A stretch of 64,000 nucleotides of DNA, from positions 372,001-436,000 of the forward strand of contig NC_018068.1 in assembly GCF_000255115.2 (NCBI RefSeq), written 5' to 3'. Below are positions 57,556-64,000 of the stretch, piece by piece. The position numbers and the translations under genes are program-made. This DNA is from Desulfosporosinus acidiphilus SJ4. GTDB lineage: Bacteria > Bacillota > Desulfitobacteriia > Desulfitobacteriales > Desulfitobacteriaceae. Below the pieces are notes generated by a model. That model did not search any database and had not been told where the DNA came from. It saw nothing but the letters and a program-made list of their open reading frames with translations. Positions within the stretch are counted from its first letter, which is position 1. The number at the start of each line of letters is the position of its first letter.

Positions 57556-59640
57556 ATGCTCCTGCAGGAAGGTACAAATAAGCGAATTTCATATTTAAAC
57601 CTTGGCGATACCATTGCCAAGGCTGTGAAGATCTTCATGGATTTAAAAATTGCTATTATCCCCGTGTTAGATGGAAAAGGAAGTCTTGTGAGTATATTCA
57701 GCAGAAGCAGCCTTTACCAGGCAATCCTCGACGGCGCAAACCATCAAGATATTGTTGACCCATACTTGATTAAAGAAGTGATCAGCATTTCTGACGATAT
57801 CTCTGACGAAGAGTTAGCCGATTTTGTAAAAGTAAGTCCTGTGGGCTCTGTTCCCGTCGTCGACAAAGAAGGTAAAGTTCTGGGTCTCTTATGCAAGGCG
57901 AACATGGTGATGACTTTATTTAGACATTCGGAACTGCTGAATGTCCAACTTAAAGCCATTTTAGATTCTATGCACAATGGTGTCATTGCCGTTGACAGCA
58001 AAGGCATGGTGACGCACCTGAATATTGGTGCCAGCCGTATATTAGGCTTAAAGTCTGACAAATATCTTGGGTCTGGATGCAATGTGCTATTACCGAATTT
58101 GGACTTAACTCCTGCCTTGATTAATGGTGAAGTTAAGATAGGGTTGAAATATAAACATGGAGATATTACCATGGTGGTGAATATAACTCCCTTAATCATT
58201 GGAGGCTGCATCGCCGGAGGAATTGTGATCTTCCAGGACCTCACAGATTTGGAGCAGGCAGCTAGGGAATTAGAGACTGTTAAAGCGTTGAATAAGACCT
58301 TTGATACAGTTCTTAATATTATTCATGATGGTATTATTGTAGTGGATGAAAAGGGCAAAACTGCCTTAGTTAATCAGGCTATGGCAGATTTTTTAGCATT
58401 GCCCTCTAAAGAAATTATCGGGAAACATATCACAGAAATTATGGCCACCAGCAGGCTGCATTTAGTAGCCGGTTCCGGTGTTTCGGAAACAAGTGATGTC
58501 ATGACAATTCAAGGTAAGCCAATTATCGTTTCCAGATTGCCCATTGTCCGAGAAGGCGAGGTTGTGGGTGCGGTAGGAAAAGCGGTTTTCCCTCAACTTG
58601 CCGAAGTCCAGGAGCTTGCCGATAAAATAAGATTATTAGAAAACAAAGTGACTTTCTTTCAGGAAGAATTGCAGAAAAATAAAACTGCCCAAGATATTAT
58701 GGACAACATTGTTGCTGAAAGCAGTGAAATGAAAAAGCTGAAAGAGGAAATAACGATCGTTGCTGAAAGCAGCTCTACTGTGTTAATTACTGGGGAAAGC
58801 GGCACAGGGAAAGAAGGTGTGGCTCAGGCCGTACATGCCTGTGGTGATCGTTGGAAAGGTCCTTTTATAAAAGTAAACTGTGCAGCTATTCCAGAAAACT
58901 TAATGGAAGCAGAAATGTTTGGCTATGTCAGGGGGGCATTTACGGGGGCCGCCAAGGGCGGAAAGCAAGGACGATTAGAGATGGCTGATGGGGGTACTCT
59001 TTTTTTAGATGAAATTGGTGACATGCCGCTTGGCTTACAGTCCAAGCTGCTTAGGGTTCTGCAAGATCGTGAATTTGAACGTTTAGGCAGTACTAAGAGC
59101 ATTAAGGTTAATGTCCGAATTATTGCTGCTACGAATAAAGATCTTAATAGAGCCATTTCTGAAGGTGAGTTCCGAGCAGATCTTTTTTATCGCCTGAATG
59201 TTATTAATCTGCATCTGCCCCCCTTGCGGGAGCGTACGCAAGATATAAAACCATTAACCTATTACTTCATCTCGAAATTTAATGCTATTCTCAAAGGAAA
59301 TGTAAAAGGCATTGCCGATGATGCTATGGCAACTCTGTTGAATTATTCTTGGCCAGGAAATATACGAGAATTGGAAAATGTTATCGAGAGAGCCGTTAAT
59401 TATACACGCAGTGGTTTAATTCGCTTAACCCATTTGCCCAATCACCTGCTCAGCAACAATACCGCTGAAAGTCAGATAAGCCTTGGCGAGATTCGCCATC
59501 AAGATCAGATAGCTCATATAGAACGAAACATGATTATTGTTGCCCTTGAGAAGGCTGGCGGAAACAAGACGAAAGCCGCAAAAATTCTTAATCTTAGCCG
59601 ATCTAGGCTTTACGATAAACTTAACAAGTATAACCTCTAA
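57556..59640 (+). CDS. CBS-PAS sigma-54 activator
   Basis: A 694-residue enhancer-binding protein: paired CBS domains (about 10-130; IPVLDGKGSLVSIFSRSSLY and VPVVDKEGKVLGLLCKANMV), two PAS domains (about 135-245 and 255-365), AAA+ (about 390-625; Walker A GESGTGKE, GAFTGA, GTLFLDEIGDM) and Fis HTH (NKTKAAKILNLSRSRLYDKL). CBS pairs usually bind adenosyl compounds, so energy or cofactor state may be sensed in addition to a PAS ligand. The thiolase operon downstream has a sigma-54 promoter and is the likely target. GGAGTG precedes ATG. Confidence 0.95.
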   Translation: MLLQEGTNKRISYLNLGDTIAKAVKIFMDLKIAIIPVLDGKGSLVSIFSRSSLYQAILDGANHQDIVDPYLIKEVISISDDISDEELADFVKVSPVGSVPVVDKEGKVLGLLCKANMVMTLFRHSELLNVQLKAILDSMHNGVIAVDSKGMVTHLNIGASRILGLKSDKYLGSGCNVLLPNLDLTPALINGEVKIGLKYKHGDITMVVNITPLIIGGCIAGGIVIFQDLTDLEQAARELETVKALNKTFDTVLNIIHDGIIVVDEKGKTALVNQAMADFLALPSKEIIGKHITEIMATSRLHLVAGSGVSETSDVMTIQGKPIIVSRLPIVREGEVVGAVGKAVFPQLAEVQELADKIRLLENKVTFFQEELQKNKTAQDIMDNIVAESSEMKKLKEEITIVAESSSTVLITGESGTGKEGVAQAVHACGDRWKGPFIKVNCAAIPENLMEAEMFGYVRGAFTGAAKGGKQGRLEMADGGTLFLDEIGDMPLGLQSKLLRVLQDREFERLGSTKSIKVNVRIIAATNKDLNRAISEGEFRADLFYRLNVINLHLPPLRERTQDIKPLTYYFISKFNAILKGNVKGIADDAMATLLNYSWPGNIRELENVIERAVNYTRSGLIRLTHLPNHLLSNNTAESQISLGEIRHQDQIAHIERNMIIVALEKAGGNKTKAAKILNLSRSRLYDKLNKYNL

Positions 59641-59684
59641 GGTCAGTTTGACTTCAGAAATTATAAACCTTGAGTCCTCCTGTC

Positions 59685-59740
59685 GTCCTGAAAGCGGACA
59701 CACTTTGAACAAATGTGTCGGCTTTCAGGACAATTTTTTT
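59685..59740 (+). terminator. Rho-independent terminator
   Basis: GTCCTGAAAGC...GCTTTCAGGAC with an inner GACACA/TGTGTC stem and a T7 tail, after the activator gene. The inner dyad might double as an activator site for the promoter at 59840. Confidence 0.88.
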
Positions 59741-59839
59741 AGAAATCGGGGGGCTTCAAAGTCATAAGTTCACGATTAGCAAAGGCATTAGACTGATAAA
59801 ATAGCTGAAATCGAAATTATTAAGACATACGGTTTCACT

Positions 59840-59853
59840 GGCATATTAATTGC
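59840..59853 (+). promoter_or_regulatory. Sigma-54 promoter of the thiolase operon
   Basis: CTGGCATATTAATTGCAAAA: GG at 59840-59841 and GC at 59852-59853, 10 bp apart, a consensus -24/-12 element about 100 bp before the thiolase start. Confidence 0.87.
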
Positions 59854-59953
59854 AAAATAATTCTTATGATTCAGACATATTAAACTACTAGGGGATTTGC
59901 AAGGGGCTATAACCACGAAAGTTCAACGGAGTATTCAATAAGGGGGAAGAAAG

Positions 59954-61312
59954 ATGCCCAAAGAAGTGCAAAGACTAAAGATAATTAGAAAAAATTATTA
60001 CAAAGACGCTAAAATCTGTGCTTATGGCGAAAGAAAGCCTGATTATTCCACAATGGGACGGAAAATTGACAACACCTACGCCAAACAGCGGGAGGTGGTA
60101 TGTGTAGAAGCTTGCCGAACTCCTTACGGGAAATCGCTGGGAGCTTTGGTTGAGTATGATGCCGCTCAGTTAGGAGCTTTAGCAATTAAAGAAGTAATCC
60201 GCAGAACTGAGGGTAAGGTTGCCCCCAGCGACGTTGATTATGTCATTATGGGGCACGTAGTTCAAGCCGGCTGCGGCCAGGTTCCCAGCCGCCAGGCTGC
60301 TCTTTTAGCGGGACTTCCTGAACATGTACCCTCGATCACGGTCAATAAAGTTTGTTCCTCGGGGGTAAAAACCATCGATTTGGCAGCTCAGATGATTGCC
60401 CTGGGAAGAGCTCAGATCGTGATAGCCGGCGGACAGGAAAGCATGAGTAACATACCTTATGCACTTCCTGATCTGAGGCGGGGAAAAAAGATGGGTTTGC
60501 TCAATGCGGCCTGTGAAGACTTAATGGTCAAAGACGGCCTTTGGGATTCTATCTATGACAGGCATATGGCTATTCACGGTTCTGAAGTAGCCGATGAATT
60601 CGGATACAGCCGCGAAGAACAGGATGAATGGGCGCTCCATTCTCAATTAGCGGCCTCAGCTGCTATGGCTGCAGGAAAACTTGATGCTGAAGTTTTTCCT
60701 GTGGCCATCAAAAAGGGTCTGGAAATTATGGAAAAGGATGAAGGGCCGCGGGCTAATTCCACGCTGGAAGGTTTAGCTAAGCTTGGACCGGTGTTTAATC
60801 ATGTTAGTGCCGTGACCAGAAAGCTCGGGAGTGTTACTGCCGGCAATGCACCCGGCACCAATGACGGCGGAGACGTGTGCCTTCTTATGAGTCGCTCTAA
60901 AGCCGACGAATTGGGAATAAAGCCTCTCTTTACCATCGTGGACTATGCTGAAGTGTCACAGCCCACGAAGGATATTGCCACGGTTCCCGGTCTTTCAATT
61001 AAAAAGGTATTGGAACAAAACAAGATGACGTTAGATGATGTTAAACTCATTGAAATCAATGAAGCTTTCGCAGCAGTTGCTCTCGTGAGCGCCAGAAGTA
61101 TTCTGGGGATGACTAAGGAACAGATGTTTGAAAAGGTTAATGTTAATGGCGGGGCAATTGCCTATGGGCATCCCATCGGTGCCACGGGTGCCAGAATCGT
61201 GATGACTTTGGCTTATGAACTGAAGCGCCGGGGCGGAGGATATGGCGTCTGTGGGATCTGTGCCGGCCATGCCCAGGGTGACGCCATGCTTATCCATGTC
61301 GATGCTGACTAA
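59954..61312 (+). CDS. Acetyl-CoA acetyltransferase (thiolase) with N-terminal extension
   Basis: A 452-residue thiolase. Acylated Cys in VNKVCSSGVKT, His in NEAFAAVALV, and GGAIAYGHPIGATGAR and GICAGHAQGDAM close the active site. About 48 residues precede the usual thiolase start (REVVCVEACRTPYG); they are basic and Tyr-rich and not recognised. GGGGGAAG lies before ATG 59954, and an internal Met at residue 34 has no good RBS. It catalyses thiolytic cleavage or condensation of acetoacetyl-CoA or a longer 3-oxoacyl-CoA; with the downstream genes a beta-oxidation-type pathway is likely. Confidence 0.93.
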   Translation: MPKEVQRLKIIRKNYYKDAKICAYGERKPDYSTMGRKIDNTYAKQREVVCVEACRTPYGKSLGALVEYDAAQLGALAIKEVIRRTEGKVAPSDVDYVIMGHVVQAGCGQVPSRQAALLAGLPEHVPSITVNKVCSSGVKTIDLAAQMIALGRAQIVIAGGQESMSNIPYALPDLRRGKKMGLLNAACEDLMVKDGLWDSIYDRHMAIHGSEVADEFGYSREEQDEWALHSQLAASAAMAAGKLDAEVFPVAIKKGLEIMEKDEGPRANSTLEGLAKLGPVFNHVSAVTRKLGSVTAGNAPGTNDGGDVCLLMSRSKADELGIKPLFTIVDYAEVSQPTKDIATVPGLSIKKVLEQNKMTLDDVKLIEINEAFAAVALVSARSILGMTKEQMFEKVNVNGGAIAYGHPIGATGARIVMTLAYELKRRGGGYGVCGICAGHAQGDAMLIHVDAD

Positions 61313-61359
61313 GCGTCAAGATAAAGATAGCCAAATAAAAGGATGGGAGTGGATTTTCG

Positions 61360-62508
61360 ATGGAATTTCAACTCAGTGACGAGACCTTAATGGTTAGAGA
61401 CATGGTCAGAAAGTTCGCCAGAAGTCAAGTGGCACCCTTAGCGGAAAAAATCGATAAGAGTCATGAGTTTCCTATGGAAACTTGGAAACAGATGAGAGAG
61501 CTGGGATTGACCGGGTTTCCGATCCCGGAAGAATGGGGCGGAGGCGGCGGTACCTATCTCGACTTTGCTATTATTGTCGAGGAATTAGCCAAAGCCTGTG
61601 CTTCGACAGCAGTTATAACCAGTGTTCATACCGGTTTGGGATGTATGAGTATCTACTTATATGGAAGCCAACGATTAAAAGAAAAATATCTAAAAAGACT
61701 GGCCACGGGCGAGATTATTGGGGCATACGCTTTGACAGAGCCTAATGCCGGTTCTGATGCCGCTTCCTTAAAATGCAGAGCTGAAGATAGGGGGGACTAT
61801 TTCTTAGTTAACGGCAGCAAAATATTCATCACCAACGGGGGACAAGCAACGACGTATTGCACGTTCGTTAAAACAGATCCCTCTCAGCCGAACGGCAAAG
61901 GTATTACCTGCTTAATCATCGAAAAGGATACCCCAGGCTTTACTATCAGCAAACCTGTGGAAAAAATGGGGATGCATGGTTCACCAACAGTGGAGCTTAA
62001 TTTTGAAAACGTGAACGTTCCAAAGGAAAATGTTCTGGGCGAAATCAACAATGGTTTTGCGGTAGCTATGGGACTTCTGGCAGGCGGCCGTATTACCATT
62101 GGCGCTCAGGGCTTGGGAATTGCTGAAGGCGCTTTGGAATATACCACCAATTATATTAAAGAGAGACAACAATTTGGCAAACCTCTGGCGGCGAATCAAG
62201 GTGTTCAGTTCATGATCGCTGAAATGGCCACAAAGATTGATGCTGCTCAGATGCTGATTTACCGGGCTGCTTGGCTCAAGGACAATAAAATGCCTCACAA
62301 TAAGGAAGCCTCAATGGCTAAATTTTTTGCCACAGATACTGCTATGGAAGTAACAACAAATTGTGTGCAGTTAATGGGCGGATATGGATATTGTTCAGAG
62401 TTTCCGGTGGAACGCATGATGAGAGATGCTAAGATCACCCAAATCTACGAAGGGTCTAATCAGATTCAGCGCATGATTATTGGCCGCGAAGTCATTGGCC
62501 GGTTCTAA
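61360..62508 (+). CDS. Acyl-CoA dehydrogenase
   Basis: A 382-residue FAD acyl-CoA dehydrogenase, full length for the short/medium-chain type. Signatures: GAYALTEPNAGSDAAS (about 125), GSKIFITNG, RQQFGKPLAANQGVQF and the end QLMGGYGYCSEFPVERMMRDAK with the catalytic Glu in IYEGSNQIQRM. It introduces the alpha-beta double bond in an acyl-CoA and needs ETF, which is not encoded in the window. Second gene of the sigma-54 operon, 47 bp after the thiolase gene. Confidence 0.95.
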   Translation: MEFQLSDETLMVRDMVRKFARSQVAPLAEKIDKSHEFPMETWKQMRELGLTGFPIPEEWGGGGGTYLDFAIIVEELAKACASTAVITSVHTGLGCMSIYLYGSQRLKEKYLKRLATGEIIGAYALTEPNAGSDAASLKCRAEDRGDYFLVNGSKIFITNGGQATTYCTFVKTDPSQPNGKGITCLIIEKDTPGFTISKPVEKMGMHGSPTVELNFENVNVPKENVLGEINNGFAVAMGLLAGGRITIGAQGLGIAEGALEYTTNYIKERQQFGKPLAANQGVQFMIAEMATKIDAAQMLIYRAAWLKDNKMPHNKEASMAKFFATDTAMEVTTNCVQLMGGYGYCSEFPVERMMRDAKITQIYEGSNQIQRMIIGREVIGRF

Positions 62509-62519
62509 TAAGGAGTAAT

Positions 62520-62545
62520 CTCCACTTATAGAAGTGGAGGGGTCT
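62520..62545. repeat. Small hairpin resembling the family A 5' end
   Basis: CTCCACTT-ATAG-AAGTGGAG followed by GGGTC lies between the dehydrogenase and CoA-transferase genes. It resembles the first hairpin of the family A repeats but lacks the rest; it could also be an mRNA-processing or stability hairpin. Confidence 0.35.
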
Positions 62546-62582
62546 TAAATGGGATAAGATTTAAAAGGAGGTTGGTTGCATC

Positions 62583-63557
62583 ATGGCTAGGCCTAAAATT
62601 GTTAGTCTGACAGAAGCAGTAGAGCAGATTAAAGATGGGGATATGTTGACCTTCGGAGGCTTTACAGTCTGGCGTCGTCCTATGGCGGCTATTTATGAAC
62701 TGATTCGCCAGAAGAAACGCAATCTTCATCTCGTAGAGGTCAACGGCGGGACACATGATGATATGCTTGTGGGCGCCGGCTGTGTAGGCATATGGGAATC
62801 GAGCTGGTGCGGACACGAACTCTATGGCAAATTTGGCAGCAATCTAGCCCGTAAAATTGAAAAAGGCGAAATTTTATATGAAGACTGGTCACATATCCAG
62901 GTTTTAAACAGACTGACTGCCGGGGCTAAAGGTCTTCCTTTTTTGCCCAGCTATTCTGCCATGGGATGCGATATGCTGAATCCGGAGAATGATAATCTCG
63001 GTAAAGCGGGACTACGGGATGGGTCGAATCCCCATATCGGGAAGCACAAATATGTGTTGTATAAAGAGCCTTTCACAGATTCGGAGATTGTTCTTGTTCC
63101 CGCCGCTAACCCGGATTGGTGCATTACCCATGTCCAGATGGTCGGCGATGAAGGAACTGTAAGAGTCGAGGGACTGAAATTCAGTGATCATGAAGTTATT
63201 AAAGCTTCTAAACACAATATTATTATCACTGAACAAATTGTTCCTGAGGAATACTTGCGGCGAGAACCGACTCGTAACATGCTGCCGGGTTACTTTGTTG
63301 ACTATATTGTTGAATTGCCTTGGGGTGCTCACCCAACGGGTTTGTATGGTGTTCATGAACCAGACGGTGAATTTATTGCTGACTTTTTCAAAGCGACTCG
63401 AACTCAAGAAGGCTTTGACCAATGGGCCGAAAAATGGATCTTTGGAGTTAAAGACTTTCAGGAATACCTTGCCAAGCTGGGAATTAACCGATTGGAATCC
63501 CTCAGGGCCAATCCGGCGCTAGGTTATTCCTCGACAATGAAAAGGGGGTCAAGATAA
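62583..63557 (+). CDS. CoA-transferase subunit A (glutaconate CoA-transferase type)
   Basis: A 324-residue subunit of a family I CoA-transferase, close to GctA in length and pattern: VEQIKDGDMLTFGGFTVWRRPMA at the N-terminus (CoA-binding Gly-Gly), SYSAMGCDMLN and HVQMVGDEGTVRVEG. It transfers CoA between carboxylic acids together with subunit B, which follows with overlapping stop/start (TAATG). AAAAGGAGG precedes the ATG. The acid substrate cannot be read, but the operon suggests activation of a short or branched carboxylate. Confidence 0.9.
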   Translation: MARPKIVSLTEAVEQIKDGDMLTFGGFTVWRRPMAAIYELIRQKKRNLHLVEVNGGTHDDMLVGAGCVGIWESSWCGHELYGKFGSNLARKIEKGEILYEDWSHIQVLNRLTAGAKGLPFLPSYSAMGCDMLNPENDNLGKAGLRDGSNPHIGKHKYVLYKEPFTDSEIVLVPAANPDWCITHVQMVGDEGTVRVEGLKFSDHEVIKASKHNIIITEQIVPEEYLRREPTRNMLPGYFVDYIVELPWGAHPTGLYGVHEPDGEFIADFFKATRTQEGFDQWAEKWIFGVKDFQEYLAKLGINRLESLRANPALGYSSTMKRGSR

Positions 63558-64000
63558 TGGAAAGCCGAAAAGGATATTCCAAACCCGGTGAATTCAAGCC
63601 AATGGATCTCTTGGCCTGTGCTGCCGCCCGGGAGGTTCAAGATGGTGAAATAGTTTTTGCGGGAACAGGTCTGCCGATGTTAGCCATTATGGTAGCTCAG
63701 CATACTCAAGCCCCCACAGCCGTATGTATTTATGAATCGGGGTCCATTGACGGCAGGCCCATTGATTTGCCAACCTCGGTTGCTGATGCACGCTGCAGCT
63801 ATCAGGCCGCTGTTGCTGATGGCTTGACTGACGTTTTTGGGCAGCTCCAGTCGGGGAAGGTTGATTTGGCTTATCTGGGGGGAGCCGAGGTTGATCGCTA
63901 CGGAAACGTTAACTGTACTTTTATGGGCGGCCCTACGGGCAAAAGACTTACCGGCAGCGGCGGAAATTCAGATATTCATTCCTTAGCCAAGAGAAGTGTT
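63557..64000 (+). CDS. CoA-transferase subunit B, cut by the window end
   Basis: The first 148 residues of a GctB-like subunit. IYESGSIDG (about residue 58) contains the probable catalytic Glu that forms the glutamyl-CoA intermediate; LGGAEVDRYGNVN and GSGGNSDIHSLAKR are typical. ATG 63557 overlaps the TAA of subunit A by one base. The gene continues beyond base 64000; about 110-120 residues should be missing. Confidence 0.88.
   Translation, partial: MESRKGYSKPGEFKPMDLLACAAAREVQDGEIVFAGTGLPMLAIMVAQHTQAPTAVCIYESGSIDGRPIDLPTSVADARCSYQAAVADGLTDVFGQLQSGKVDLAYLGGAEVDRYGNVNCTFMGGPTGKRLTGSGGNSDIHSLAKRSV

Overview
The window looks like chromosome of a strictly anaerobic, low-to-mid GC Firmicute, most likely a Clostridia/Peptococcaceae member close to Desulfosporosinus or Desulfitobacterium. 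This is inferred from gene content: an asrABC-type sulfite reductase, iorAB under a T-box, reverse rubrerythrin, rubredoxin, desulfoferrodoxin, sigma-54 enhancer-binding proteins, a CoA-disulfide reductase fused to sulfur-transfer domains, and strong AGGAGG-type ribosome binding sites. I saw no rRNA or tRNA gene, CRISPR array, prophage or intact transposase.

Layout. 0-6.3 kb: DUF169 protein and MarR regulator, a persulfide-handling fusion protein, an ECF sigma factor with a 45-residue Cys/His microprotein, a double CDGSH protein and a thioredoxin. 6.5-20.6 kb: thioesterase, AAA ATPase, a MutS2-like protein without Smr domain, a DUF4173 fragment, DUF89 phosphatase, a three-gene ABC exporter, trmB, a TPR-GGDEF protein, a GntR-ABC exporter operon and a DJ-1/PfpI protein. 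20.7-29.7 kb (mostly minus): pyridoxal kinase, an NtrC/NtrB-type two-component system with a small partner gene, and two YeiH-family exporters. 30-38.3 kb: isochorismatase-like hydrolase, SRAP protein, reverse rubrerythrin, DUF1540 and DUF1992 proteins, old yellow enzyme, asrABC, nitroreductase. 38.4-44.3 kb (minus): GNAT, L-2-hydroxyglutarate oxidase-like enzyme, and a T-box-controlled iorA-iorB-paaK operon. 44.4-52.2 kb: a cell-envelope region with a YabE-like 3D-domain protein, three SGNH hydrolases, a lipoprotein, an MBOAT acyltransferase and a DHHW protein. 52.5-56.1 kb: PrpR-type activator and a split UxaA/SuyAB-type lyase. 56.4-57.1 kb: rubredoxin and desulfoferrodoxin. 57.5-64 kb: CBS-PAS sigma-54 activator followed by thiolase, acyl-CoA dehydrogenase and a two-subunit CoA-transferase, the last one cut by the window end.

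How it works together. Three activator/target pairs show a sigma-54 promoter (GG-N10-GC): YeiH exporter, UxaA/SuyAB-like lyase and the thiolase operon. Sulfur chemistry recurs (sulfite reductase, CoA persulfide fusion, putative sulfate/sulfite/sulfonate exporters, possible sulfolactate lyase). Other regulatory sites read by eye include a CsoR/CstR-like operator, a paired ECF promoter, MarR and GntR operators, a Crp/Fnr box upstream of asr, a PerR-like palindrome, a Trp-type T-box and an 11-bp phased Pho-box array in front of the O-acylation operon. Two families of short structured repeats (three copies each) are scattered between genes; one resembles right ends/omegaRNA scaffolds of IS200/IS605 elements.
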